This document shows positions 49,184 to 57,925 of a stretch of 64,000 bases of DNA, one piece after another. The DNA is from CAMLJR01 sp964500675 (GTDB taxonomy: Bacteria > Pseudomonadota > Gammaproteobacteria > Pseudomonadales > CAMLJR01): positions 1 through 64,000 of the forward strand of contig CAZCNY010000010.1 of assembly GCA_964500675.1 (NCBI GenBank), written 5' to 3'. The position numbers and the translations under genes were made by a program. The notes below the pieces were generated by a model. That model was not told where the DNA came from, did no database searches, and saw nothing but the letters and a program-made list of their open reading frames with translations. Within the stretch, counting starts at the first letter, position 1; every line of letters begins with the position of its first letter.

Positions 49184-50200
49184 TCAAAACGAAAAATGCA
49201 CGCCGAGCGATGCCGTATAGCGCGGCGCCAATTGCACGCCGTTGACATTTTGATACACCGGCAACTGCACAAAACTGTAGACCGAAAGCTGTTTGTTGAA
49301 TGGCACGGTTACGCCGGGGCTTAAATACACCAGCGCGCCGCCCGTGCTCACCGTATCCGCATTCGCACCGCGATCGCGCTCCACCAAGCGCGTATTCAAT
49401 TGCAGTTGCGGCGTGAAGTTCGCGAAGCTCGAATAGCGGATGCCGACGTTGAGATTGATGCCGTCGCCCGGTTTGTAGCGATCCTTCGAATTGGTTGCCG
49501 TTTGGTAAATGCCCTGCGCGAAATAATCCCAATCCTTATTCAGCGCATCCATGTAGTAAGCGCCGAGAATTAAATCGGTCGTTCCCGTGCCGGGTTGCAA
49601 ACCGCGATCGATATCCACCGCGCCGGGTTCGGTGGGGTCGGTGGACGCTCCGGTTTTCGTGTGGCTGCCAGTGGGAAGTTTGATGCCGAACAGCACGCCG
49701 AAATTATGTGCGGGGTCGAATCCCTGATAGCGGCCGATGAGTTTCACATCGCCGAGGCTCGATGTGTTCGAATGATATTGTCCGCCGCCGTCGCCGGCAG
49801 TGTATCCATCCGACGCGGTGCCAAGCGTGCTATGACTGCGAAAAATATACGGCACCTGAATATTGACGGCCCAATCGCGATTGACGCTGTAATCCACTGC
49901 CGCCGTGAAATAATTATTCTTGGTGTACGCTTCGACTTCCTGCGGCTCGTCCTTGCTCAATTTTCTACTCGCCGCCGCGCCTGAGATCGTGCTGGTGCCG
50001 CTGCGCAATTGATCTTGATTCAAATAATCGTAACGCAGATCGAGTTTGAGCCCCGACGTGCTGGAAATGCCGAGGCTTTCCCAGTCGGAGCTGAGCGTGC
50101 AACCGCAGCTCGCACATGCCTGCGCCAGCGAAGGTGTTATCAAAATGGCACCGAGAAGCCACAGCGAAGAATATTGTTTGCGCGCGTTATCAAGGTTCAT
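49184..50200 (-). CDS. Outer-membrane-like beta-barrel protein with Cys-rich N-terminus
   Basis: A 338-aa exported protein. The signal (SSLWLLGAILITPSLAQA) is followed by CASCGCTLSSDWE, then alternating strands with Tyr/Phe ends, and a terminal Phe (LGVHFSF), as in outer-membrane barrels. The ATG at 50200 is chosen because it starts this signal; upstream residues are not family-like. The CxxCxC stretch could bind metal or be modified. Function not recognised; transporter-like or porin-like by pattern. Confidence 0.75.
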   Translation of the reverse strand: MNLDNARKQYSSLWLLGAILITPSLAQACASCGCTLSSDWESLGISSTSGLKLDLRYDYLNQDQLRSGTSTISGAAASRKLSKDEPQEVEAYTKNNYFTAAVDYSVNRDWAVNIQVPYIFRSHSTLGTASDGYTAGDGGGQYHSNTSSLGDVKLIGRYQGFDPAHNFGVLFGIKLPTGSHTKTGASTDPTEPGAVDIDRGLQPGTGTTDLILGAYYMDALNKDWDYFAQGIYQTATNSKDRYKPGDGINLNVGIRYSSFANFTPQLQLNTRLVERDRGANADTVSTGGALVYLSPGVTVPFNKQLSVYSFVQLPVYQNVNGVQLAPRYTASLGVHFSF

Positions 50201-50865
50201 CACAGTTTTCCCGACCGAATCAGCCATTGCCGAATTGAGGACGGCGATTATAGCGAGACCGGGCGGGGAGGTTGATGCGGCATAATGTCGCGGCGACGGG
50301 TATTGTTGAACGCGTGTTAAGCTCGATGGCGGTCGCACGAGCCTGCGCCGGATTGGCGGGCGAGAATACTCCAGTTGGGCCCTAAGCAGACAATAGCGAC
50401 AGGTGAAAAATATATCAAAGTCGCCATTGGTGAATAGCGGGATTTGGGACGAAAGAGCTTGTCGCAAGTTAAATGCTCCATAGTGAGCATTCAGAAAACA
50501 TGTTTTTTTAGTCACGCGCAATTTACAGCGAAATAAAAAGAAATAGGGATATGGAATGCGAAACTTTTGTAGTCACCTGCCTTTTTTCGTCATTTGCACG
50601 TTAGCAGCAATACTTCCAAAGAATATGAATAGCGCGCAGAAAAACTGACCGTATGGCCTGCTTCGCAAAATAGGTTTGACGACACCACTTCCAGTAGCTC
50701 AGTGGTAAACATTCGGGAGTCAGATTAAGCCGCAGAGAATGGGAAAATCTCTTAAAACTTACTCATCCTGGGCACCCAGGCAAAGGACCACTGCCATATT
50801 ATAAGTGTATGAGGAGTGTAGATATTTTTTTCTAATGCGCGATTTCGCGACAAAAGCTATCGAAT
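50201..50865. other. Long gene-poor, AT-richer gap
   Basis: About 665 bases without a convincing gene. Composition is more AT-rich from 50400 on than in the flanks. A stretch near 50690 (CCAGTAGCTCAGTGGTAAA) looks like a tRNA D-arm, but no T-arm, acceptor or anticodon stem can be folded. With the IS630-like fragment next to it, this looks like decayed mobile DNA. Confidence 0.55.
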
Positions 50866-51159
50866 CTATAGCGGCAGCTTGCGCATGTGCTTTGACGCTT
50901 TCTGCTTGAGCTGCTTTTTGTTGCGCTGTTCTTGTTCGGCATCTAAGCGCTGGCCACTGCCGTGTTTGCGGCCCGGTTTGTCATATCCCAAGAGTTGCTT
51001 ATCGAGCTTTAGCCAGCGACCGATCGTATCCGCGTGAATCCCCGCTATCGCGCCAATCTCGACTCCCGTCATTCCGCGTTTTCGAAGTCGATGTGCTTCC
51101 CGGCGTTTCTCTTCCAGAAAATCAAGTGATAATTTTCTTGCATCAATTTTCTGGTCCAT
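50866..51159 (-). pseudogene. IS630-type transposase N-terminal fragment
   Basis: A 97-aa helix-turn-helix protein. EEKRREAHRLRKRGMTGVEI and the following AGIHADTIGRWLK, then GRKHGSGQRLDAEQE, match the DNA-binding N-terminus of IS630-family transposases. The DDE catalytic part (about 200 residues) is absent, both in frame and in the sequence that follows, and no terminal inverted repeats were seen. It may be a remnant or an orfA-type product. An alternative is a stand-alone helix-turn-helix regulator. Confidence 0.55.
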
Positions 51160-51290
51160 TGAAATATTATATCAGCTACTACTGGCCGCCTGGTTAATAG
51201 ATAATCACTAAATGCTCACTTGGCTGGTGGGACAGATTTGAAATTGAAGTTGCGTCTAAATGGCTGGCGGCTTTTCAATCACGTGCGGAT

Positions 51291-51746
51291 TTATATCTCA
51301 TGTGAATGATTTTGTTGATCGGGCGCCGTCAGCCAAAATTTTTGCATAGCGATATAAGTGAACGATGCCGACCAGCCGATCAGAAGCAGGCCGTTCAATG
51401 CTTCGACACCGGCGATCAGGCGCACGGGGCCGACTGGCGTCAGATCGCCGAAGCCCAGCGATGTGAAAGTTTCCGCGGAAAAATACATGCAAGTCGTCAG
51501 CGAGAAGCCCGCGCTGCCAACGACATGTCCGACCGATAACCAATCCACTAAGATGTAAAGCGCGGCTCCATACCAGGCCATCTCAACGGCGTGGGTGAAA
51601 AACGCCGAAAACATAACGATCAATAATTTAAAGCGGCTGTGGATGCGAATTGCGGGCAGTCGCACATTTAAAAGACGCAGCACTTCGTAGTGCAAGACCG
51701 TCGTGCTAAAGACAAGCAACAAACAGGTGACGACAACGATAAGCAT
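51291..51746 (-). CDS. Two-span potassium channel protein
   Basis: A 151-aa protein with three to four hydrophobic segments and the selectivity filter TSLGFGDLTP between the last two. It has no voltage-sensor charges, unlike the channel at 34488, and no regulatory C-terminal domain. A small K+ or general cation channel (Ion_trans_2 type). No operon partner is close. Confidence 0.83.
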   Translation of the reverse strand: MLIVVVTCLLLVFSTTVLHYEVLRLLNVRLPAIRIHSRFKLLIVMFSAFFTHAVEMAWYGAALYILVDWLSVGHVVGSAGFSLTTCMYFSAETFTSLGFGDLTPVGPVRLIAGVEALNGLLLIGWSASFTYIAMQKFWLTAPDQQNHSHEI

Positions 51747-51805
51747 GTTGCTCCGTGTTTCTCGCTAGTTAACGCACGCTGTCGAAAGTATCAGTGCATC
51801 AGCGT

Positions 51806-51853
51806 ATCAATGCACCAAGACATCAATCTATCAATGTGCCAAGACATCAACCT
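51806..51853. repeat. Tandem 24-bp repeat at the end of the M16 gene
   Basis: Units ATCAATGCACCAAGACATCAATCT-like follow each other (51806-51829, 51830-51853), with a further partial copy. They fill the gap between the K+ channel gene and the M16 stop at 51855. Confidence 0.75.
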
Positions 51854-51854
51854 G

Positions 51855-54629
51855 TCAATGCAGCGCATCGCCGTCCTTGTTCAATTCGACGACATCGCCC
51901 CAGCCGAGCGCCTGCAACTGCGGCAGAATTTTTCCCTTGTCGCCGACCACGAGCCATACGGGATCGTTGGGCTTTAAAACTTCGGCATCGCGTTGCACGG
52001 TTGTTAAATCGAGTTGTTGCAATTTATTGCTTTCGTCGGCGAGATAATTATCGGGCCGTTGCAGACGCAGATTTTTTTCGAGCGCTTGCAGCAAATTGCC
52101 GTTGGTTTCGTAGGCGCCGGGCAATTGCCGCACGCGCTGTTCGCGCGCTTTGTCGAGTTCCTCTTGCGTCAGCGGATGCACATCGGTGAATTCCTGCCAT
52201 TCGCGCTTCAATTCCTGCACTGCAGGGCCGGCTTTATCGATCTGCACGCCGCCCATGGCGATCCAGATTTGCGGTCCGCGGCTTTCGACGATGCTGCTGC
52301 GCGTGCCGTAACTCCAGTGTTTAGCTTCGCGCAAATTCATATTGATGCGCGATGTGAATAAACCGCCGAGCGCGCTGTTGGCCAAACCGAGCGCCGCCAT
52401 ATCGATTTGCTGCGAGGGTGGCAATAATATCGAGGCGCTGATCGTCGCTTGTGCGCTGCCAGGCAGATCGACCAAATAAATCGGCGCGTGCGCAGTATTC
52501 GCACTGGCGGGAATCGCCGGCGGTTGCGCGGCATCGCCGTCCGTTTTCCAATTTTCCCCCGTTTTCCAATCGCCAAAATAGGTTTGCGCGAGCGTTTTGA
52601 ATTGCGTCATATCGAGATCGCCAACCGCGATGAGCGTGGCGTGCTCTGGATTAAACCAGCGTCGATGAAACGCGCGCAATTTAGCGCTCGACAAATGCGC
52701 GATGACATCGATACGGCCGCTGCCCGTGAATGGACCGGCGTCGGGATGCGCGTCGCCGAATAATAAACGCGGCAATACGCGCTGCGTGAGCGCGCCGCCA
52801 TCGTTTTGTTCGCGGTGAATTTGCGCGATAGTCTGTTTTTGCAAACGCTGCACGGCGCTGTCGGCGAAATCGGGGCGGCGAATCAATTGCGCGAATAACG
52901 CTGTGCTTGGATCGAGTTTATCTTTGAGCGCGGATAATTTAACGCCTGAACTGTCGAGGCGCGCGTAGCTGTCGATTTCGGCGCCGAGCTTGCGAATATT
53001 CGCGGCGATTGTCGCCGCGTTCATGCCGCCGCTGCTTTCGGTGAGCATATTCATCGCGAAATTCGCGGTGCCGGCATTTTGCCAGCCGTCGACGTCGTAA
53101 CCGAACGGCAATTGCAATTCCATTTCCACCAGCGGTAAATCGCCGCGATGCATCAACACCAATTGCAACCCGTTGTCGAGTTGCGCGCGCTCGATCGCGG
53201 GCAGATTCGGCGCGGGCGCGGGGCCGGCATCGGGCACATGCGAACGATCGACTGCTTCGGGATGGGTTTTCAGTGTGGGAAAGGGCAGCACATGCAGCAC
53301 GTAAACGCCGTTGTCGAGCCACGTTTGCGCGGTGTTACGCAATTGTTCGACTGTTGTCGTCGCGATCGTGTGCAATTGCTCGCGGTAATGCGCGGGATCG
53401 TTCGCGAATACCGCGCCGGTCGCGAGTACATCGGCCACACCGCCGAAGCCGCCGAGTTTTTCCAGTTGGCGCAAAAACGTTGCGCGGTAGGAAATTTTCG
53501 CGCGCGCGAGCATATCGGCCGTCAATACATTGGAATGTGGGCCGCTGCGCTCGAATTGTTCGAGCACGGCGCGTATACGTTTTTCCAATTGCAGCGGCTC
53601 GACACCTGGCGCGACATCGGCCTGAATCCAGAATTGTCCCGCGATTTCTCGATCGTATACCGATGCGCTGATCGCGGTGGCGAGTTTTTCTTTTTGCACG
53701 AGTTGCTGCGTCAACACGCCGCTGGCATCGCCCGCGAGTATATCGGCGATGAGATCGAGCCGGTCGGACGTCGCGTCAGCTTGCGGCGGCGTATTCCAAA
53801 TTAAATACACGCGCGCGTTCGGCACGCGATCCTGCATCACATCGCGGCGCTCCTCGCTGCGTTTCGCGATCCAGGTTTGCGCGCGTTCATACGGTGGGCT
53901 CGGAGGAATCGAACCGAAATAAAAATCGACGCGCTGTTTCACCGTTTGCGCATCGACATCACCCGCGATCACGAGCACGGCATTATTCGGTCCGTAATAG
54001 CGTTTGAACCAGTTGTGTACATCGTCGAGCGATGCGTCGTCGAGATCCTGCATCGAACCGATCACTTCCCACGAATACGGATGCCCCGCAGGAAACGTAT
54101 TTTTCGCGACCTGTTCATACACTTTGCCGAACGGCCGGTCCTCGCGCTGACGTTTTTCGTTTTTGACGACACCGCGCTGCTCGTCCAATTTTGCCTGATC
54201 AATCGCGGGCAGCAGATGCGCCATGCGATCCGATTCCATCCACAGCGCCATATCGAGTGCAGGCTTTGGCACCGTTGCGAAATAATTCGTGCGATCGTTG
54301 CTGGTGGTGCCGTTCATATCGGTGGCGCCGGCTTTTTCAAAGGGCCGGAAATATTCGTCGTTGAAATGTTCGCTGCCGTTGAACATCAGATGCTCGAACA
54401 AATGCGCAAACCCGGTCTGCCCCGGCTTCTCGTTTTTCGAGCCGACGTGATACCAGATATCGACTGCGACGAGCGGCGCTTTGTGATCCTCGTGCACGAT
54501 GAGCGTGAGGCCGTTAGCGAGCACGAATTTCTGATAGGGAATATCGATAGCGTCGGCCTGTGCACTGGTGCAGAGTGCAAATGGGCAGAGCGAAAGTATC
54601 AACAGAGTCGCGTGGACGAAAAATTTCAT
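51855..54629 (-). CDS. M16 zinc peptidase, two-domain-pair type
   Basis: A 924-aa exported protease: signal peptide (MKFFVHATLLILSLCPFAL... SAQA), zinc motif HLFEHLMFNGSEHF near residue 82 and the distal Glu in EQRGVVKNEKRQ. The second M16 pair at the C-terminal half lacks the metal motif, as usual. It is of the YhjJ/PqqL-like class, unlike the pitrilysin-like enzyme at 8.7 kb, and probably works in the periplasm. Substrate not known. Confidence 0.92.
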   Translation of the reverse strand: MKFFVHATLLILSLCPFALCTSAQADAIDIPYQKFVLANGLTLIVHEDHKAPLVAVDIWYHVGSKNEKPGQTGFAHLFEHLMFNGSEHFNDEYFRPFEKAGATDMNGTTSNDRTNYFATVPKPALDMALWMESDRMAHLLPAIDQAKLDEQRGVVKNEKRQREDRPFGKVYEQVAKNTFPAGHPYSWEVIGSMQDLDDASLDDVHNWFKRYYGPNNAVLVIAGDVDAQTVKQRVDFYFGSIPPSPPYERAQTWIAKRSEERRDVMQDRVPNARVYLIWNTPPQADATSDRLDLIADILAGDASGVLTQQLVQKEKLATAISASVYDREIAGQFWIQADVAPGVEPLQLEKRIRAVLEQFERSGPHSNVLTADMLARAKISYRATFLRQLEKLGGFGGVADVLATGAVFANDPAHYREQLHTIATTTVEQLRNTAQTWLDNGVYVLHVLPFPTLKTHPEAVDRSHVPDAGPAPAPNLPAIERAQLDNGLQLVLMHRGDLPLVEMELQLPFGYDVDGWQNAGTANFAMNMLTESSGGMNAATIAANIRKLGAEIDSYARLDSSGVKLSALKDKLDPSTALFAQLIRRPDFADSAVQRLQKQTIAQIHREQNDGGALTQRVLPRLLFGDAHPDAGPFTGSGRIDVIAHLSSAKLRAFHRRWFNPEHATLIAVGDLDMTQFKTLAQTYFGDWKTGENWKTDGDAAQPPAIPASANTAHAPIYLVDLPGSAQATISASILLPPSQQIDMAALGLANSALGGLFTSRINMNLREAKHWSYGTRSSIVESRGPQIWIAMGGVQIDKAGPAVQELKREWQEFTDVHPLTQEELDKAREQRVRQLPGAYETNGNLLQALEKNLRLQRPDNYLADESNKLQQLDLTTVQRDAEVLKPNDPVWLVVGDKGKILPQLQALGWGDVVELNKDGDALH

Positions 54630-54800
54630 GGATGTATCCCGGCGGTGAGGCGTGTTGTTGGAGTGCGATGGCGCGCGAAAGTGCCGTGGATTATCGCAGG
54701 CACGGCGGCATTCGCAAACGGTATTGGTATTTTCTTTCGCGGCGCCTCAAGGCATCATGCGTACCCAGCTATTCAACGGTAACCGACGAGGTTGTGCGCG

Positions 54801-55781
54801 ATGGATAACAAAAAGGGTATGCCGCTCGATGAGGCTTTGATGGATCCGGAGCTGCGCGAGTTTTTGCTGCCGATAAAAACCCAGTTGGAATCCATTGGCA
54901 TCACGTCTTTTAACAACGACACCGTGTCCCTCATTCGGCAAATGATGGATAGAGGGGAATCGTTGCCCGAGGGCGAGCCAGTCGTTGAGCGGCGATTTAT
55001 TTCAGGGTCGCACGGGGCGCCCGATGTCTGCGTATACGTGATCGGAGCCAAAACGGACGCGAACCGGCCGGCCATATTGCATATGCACGGTGGCGGCTAC
55101 GTGATCGGCAATGCGATGAGTGCGCTGCCGAGATTTCAACAACTCGCGCGCGATAACGATTGTGTATTCGTCAGCGTTGAATATCGGCTCGCGCCGGAGA
55201 CGCCATTTCCCGGATCGCTCAATGACAATTACGCCGCGTTGCAATGGCTGCATGCGAATGCGGAAATTCTCGGTGTCGATCGCGCGCGTATCAGCGTGAT
55301 GGGCGAAAGCGCGGGCGCGGGACATGCCGCGATGCTGGCGATTGCGGCGCGCGATCGCGGTGAAATTTCGCTTCACCACCAAATTCTGATTTATCCCATG
55401 CTCGACGATCGCACCGGCAGCACGCGGCCAACGAAACCGTGGGTTGGGCAACATATCTGGGCGGCGCAAGATAATCGATTCGGCTGGTCGTCGTTGTTGG
55501 GAGTGCCCGCGGGCTCGCCATCGGTGCCGACGGGTTCCGTTCCTGCGCGCGTGGAAAATTTACAGGGTTTGCCAGCGGCATTTATCGGTGTGGGTTCGCT
55601 CGATTTATTTGTCGATGAAAGTATCGACTATGCGCGCCGGTTGCTCGACGCGGGCGTGCCGACCGATTTGCTCGTTGTCGCTGGCGCATTTCATGGATTC
55701 GATGGCCTCGCGCCGACAGCGGCGATAGCGCAACGATTTACCGCGGCGATAGATGAAGCGATCCGACGCGCGTGCGCCTAG
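54801..55781 (+). CDS. Alpha/beta hydrolase of the hormone-sensitive lipase family
   Basis: A 326-aa esterase-like protein with the oxyanion-hole motif HMHGGGYV and the nucleophile motif GESAGAGHA (Ser in GxSxG). The Asp and His of the triad appear in SLDLFVDE and AGAFHGFDG. No signal peptide is seen, so it should be cytoplasmic. The ATG at 54801 has GAGG upstream; the frame also starts at a TTG at 54792. Substrate unknown. Confidence 0.88.
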   Translation: MDNKKGMPLDEALMDPELREFLLPIKTQLESIGITSFNNDTVSLIRQMMDRGESLPEGEPVVERRFISGSHGAPDVCVYVIGAKTDANRPAILHMHGGGYVIGNAMSALPRFQQLARDNDCVFVSVEYRLAPETPFPGSLNDNYAALQWLHANAEILGVDRARISVMGESAGAGHAAMLAIAARDRGEISLHHQILIYPMLDDRTGSTRPTKPWVGQHIWAAQDNRFGWSSLLGVPAGSPSVPTGSVPARVENLQGLPAAFIGVGSLDLFVDESIDYARRLLDAGVPTDLLVVAGAFHGFDGLAPTAAIAQRFTAAIDEAIRRACA

Positions 55782-55785
55782 TTGT

Positions 55786-55898
55786 TTATGTAACCGAAGC
55801 TATTTGTGTAACTGAAGCTATTTATGTAATCCGAAGACAGCTATGTAATCCGAAGACAGTTATGTAATCCGAAGATAGTTATGTAATCGAATCACAGG
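55786..55898 (+). repeat. Six 18-19-bp tandem repeats ending at a ribosome-binding site
   Basis: Six imperfect copies of TATGTAATCCGAAGACAGT-type sequence run without gaps from just after the esterase stop. The last copy blends into ACAGGAG, the ribosome-binding site of the following GNAT gene, whose ATG is at 55908. Copies 3-5 are nearly identical and outer ones diverge. Confidence 0.85.
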
Positions 55899-55907
55899 AG
55901 CGAATCG

Positions 55908-56441
55908 ATGATCGAAGGCAGTACGTCTTTTTCCAGCGGTTTGAGTTTGCGGCCGGCGCTAACGGATGATCAAGGTTTTTTGCACACGCTTTATCGGGCC
56001 TCACGCCCGGAACTTCAGTTGATCGATGGCGACGCGGATTTACGCGAACACGTTGTTGAGCAGCAATACCGCGTGCTCGAAACCGGCGCTGGCAGCAATT
56101 ATCCCAACGCCATGCACTTTGTCATTGAGAAAGCGATGACACGCATCGGTAGCATCATCGTTGATTTCGGGCACAACGAAGTGCGCATTGTTTATCTCGC
56201 ATTGATTCTGGCTGCGCGTGGAAAGGGCTATGGCAAAGAAGTACTGCGCGGTATGCAGCACGCCGCTGAGCGTGTGCGCTGCCCTCTAACGGTCGTGGTA
56301 TGGCGCAATAATCCGCGAGCCAAGCAGGTTTATCTCGATCTGGGTTTTCGTATCGAAGAGTCGCAGGTGGCGGCAGAGCGCTTGATTTGGTATCCCGGAG
56401 GCGTCGCTGCGCCGCAGCGCAGTGGCCACCTCGTCAGTTGA
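55908..56441 (+). CDS. GNAT family acetyltransferase
   Basis: A 177-aa protein with the GNAT core: LRPALTDDQGFLHTLYRASR near the start, IVYLALILAARGKGYGKEV for the acetyl-CoA loop (RGKGYG), and NPRAKQVYLDLGFRI at the end. Substrate not known; pairs in sequence type with N-terminal-acetylating enzymes. It has its own ribosome-binding site inside the tandem repeats upstream. Confidence 0.85.
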   Translation: MIEGSTSFSSGLSLRPALTDDQGFLHTLYRASRPELQLIDGDADLREHVVEQQYRVLETGAGSNYPNAMHFVIEKAMTRIGSIIVDFGHNEVRIVYLALILAARGKGYGKEVLRGMQHAAERVRCPLTVVVWRNNPRAKQVYLDLGFRIEESQVAAERLIWYPGGVAAPQRSGHLVS

Positions 56442-56455
56442 AATGAATCCGGAAG

Positions 56456-56773
56456 TCAGTTGAACATTATTTGGAAATAAGCGTGTTGCGGATCGCGCCC
56501 CAATGCTGCCTGACGCGACACCATGATATTTTGCACGCGTCCGATGTCAGGCAGTTCGATCGCACACAATCCCTCTATAAACCGGGTTGGCTCACTGGCA
56601 CACAGATTGACAGTGAACGGCATGCGTCCATTGTCGTTTCCCGGCATTTGCGATTTCGGTTTGAGTGTGACCGAATCGACACGCAACATCAGCGTATTTC
56701 CATCCGGTGTTTGAAAAGAATGACTGCGGCCCTGCAATTGCGCGAAATGAGAGGCTTCCACTAATTCAAGCAT
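56456..56773 (-). CDS. Small beta-rich partner of the tail-collar protein (DUF6916-like)
   Basis: About 105 residues: MLELVEASHFAQLQGRSHSF and a DGNTLMLRVDSV strand followed by a beta-rich tail ending in YFQIMFN. Small proteins of this type (DUF6916-like) often follow microcystin-dependent/tail-collar genes. The ATG at 56773 gives the best N-terminus; the frame also has a GTG at 56791. Neither has a strong ribosome-binding site. It lies 113 bases downstream of the tail-collar gene. Confidence 0.65.
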   Translation of the reverse strand: MLELVEASHFAQLQGRSHSFQTPDGNTLMLRVDSVTLKPKSQMPGNDNGRMPFTVNLCASEPTRFIEGLCAIELPDIGRVQNIMVSRQAALGRDPQHAYFQIMFN

Positions 56774-56846
56774 GGTTGTTTGCTCAAGCACGTTTTTGTT
56801 TGCGCGAAAGTTTGCGGCGATTTTGATTTTTTGAATGTATGAGTTT

Positions 56847-56878
56847 CTTTGCCGCCCGCTAAGTCGCAGGCGGCAAAG
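56847..56878. other. Inverted repeat after the tail-collar gene
   Basis: CTTTGCCGCC pairs with GGCGGCAAAG over a 12-base loop. There is no T-run behind it on either strand, so an intrinsic terminator is doubtful. It may be a weak terminator or an mRNA-stability hairpin for the minus-strand tail-collar gene. Confidence 0.4.
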
Positions 56879-56886
56879 AGAGCAGT

Positions 56887-57495
56887 TTATTGTCGCGATG
56901 GAAACAGTCCGTTGACCGCGATACAGAAATTTATCGCCAGAAACGGATTCATGATTTCCAGCGGCAGACTATTGCCGGCCATTCCGACCATGGCATTGTT
57001 GTTGACGGAAACGCCAGCCATGTTCACGGGCGAGTTCAAGGCCGTCGACCAGATCGCGGCCGCGGCAGGTCCGCTTCCCCCCGCGCCCAACACATTGTGG
57101 GTGGCGGTTGGCGCGTTGACGGGCGTAGCGGCTTCGCCCGCCACTTGCACAGAAACTTGCAGATTTCCTGAAGCCTGGGGATTGGCCGGATTAGCTAAAA
57201 CCGTGTGGCTGTGTGTCGGCATCTGCGCAGTGGTCAACATCAAGCTCGCGGTGCCTGAAGTTTCACCAATATCGTATTGCGGAAGACCCGGGCCGTTGCC
57301 GAAACCTATCGGCATTCTGCCGCGTAGATCCGGTAGACCAAAGTTCTGCGTACCGTTACCCCCGTAATAGGTACCGACCAATGCAAACAGAGCTTGGTAT
57401 TGCGACAGGGGTACCAGTTGACCGTTGCAGCTTGCCCAATCGACAGGCGGAAAATTAAAACCGAATGCTTGAATCGTTCCGATGAACACGTCCAT
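56887..57495 (-). CDS. Phage tail-collar (microcystin-dependent-like) protein
   Basis: A 202-aa protein with the tail-collar domain: FIGTIQAFGFNFPPVDWASC at the N-terminus, QNFGLPDLRGRMPIGFG, then a Gly/Ala-rich part with MPTHSH. It ends in the usual NPFLAINFCIAVNGLFPSRQ. These proteins occur outside phages in many proteobacteria as MdpB-type genes of unclear role. Here it pairs with the small gene at 56456. No other phage gene is near. AGGAATTTG precedes the ATG. Confidence 0.87.
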   Translation of the reverse strand: MDVFIGTIQAFGFNFPPVDWASCNGQLVPLSQYQALFALVGTYYGGNGTQNFGLPDLRGRMPIGFGNGPGLPQYDIGETSGTASLMLTTAQMPTHSHTVLANPANPQASGNLQVSVQVAGEAATPVNAPTATHNVLGAGGSGPAAAAIWSTALNSPVNMAGVSVNNNAMVGMAGNSLPLEIMNPFLAINFCIAVNGLFPSRQ

Positions 57496-57925
57496 TCAAA
57501 TTCCTCCAAAGTTACTGCGGGTAGATGCGTCTGTCCGACCGTTGGGGGAGTCCGATGTGCGACTGCGGCCGTGCAGACACGATGTGTGCGCGCATTAGAA
57601 CAGCGCTTTACGACTGTAGTTCATGTGCGCGGGAAATGAAACTGCGCAATCTCCATCGTTGCTCGCGCGCGAATAATAATTTCGTCGGCGGCGCTGCGCG
57701 TTGTGGCTGGTACAGAGAGCGTGGCTGGTATATCGAGTGCGTTGGAATATTAAATGAGGCCGGAGCGTTGAACGCAATAATCAAATGCACGACCGACAAC
57801 TTTTATTATCCGCGTGCGTGTTTTATTTTCACACCGTCTGCGCCGATTCTCGCCAAATGAAAAATCCGGAAAGCGTTGAAAAAGTACAACGCTAAATCCG
57901 GAAATTATTTGTTATCGTCCGTGCC
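57496..57925. other. Intergenic region before the diguanylate cyclase end
   Basis: About 430 bases. An apparent frame on the plus strand (57525-57860) has Cys-rich, Trp-rich low-order sequence and no ribosome-binding site, and I do not think it is real. Likely holds the promoter of the tail-collar gene and the terminator of the diguanylate cyclase. Confidence 0.55.
57872..57893 (-). terminator. Possible intrinsic terminator of the diguanylate cyclase gene
   Basis: AGCGTTG pairs with CAACGCT (7 bp) around an 8-base loop. On the minus strand it is followed by TTCCGGATTTTT. TCCGGATTT occurs on both sides of the hairpin and could extend the structure. Weaker stem than a typical terminator. Confidence 0.5.

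Noticed and set aside
50688..50740. tRNA-like stretch with AGCTCAGTGGTA
   Set aside because: Only the D-arm sequence is tRNA-like. No acceptor stem, anticodon arm or T-arm with correct spacing can be folded around it.
55786..55898. Repeats as a CRISPR array
   Set aside because: The units follow each other directly, with no spacers, are only 18-19 bp and degenerate, and no cas gene is near. The same holds for the other short tandem repeats in the window.
56847..56878. Hairpin as an intrinsic terminator
   Set aside because: Neither side has a T-run after the stem. Kept only as an inverted repeat.
56887..57495. Prophage call from the tail-collar gene
   Set aside because: No other phage gene is within 5 kb on either side, and the gene belongs to a type common in bacterial chromosomes.
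57525..57860. 111-aa plus-strand frame in the gap before the cyclase
   Set aside because: No ribosome-binding site, odd amino-acid make-up, and it runs into the terminator of the cyclase gene.
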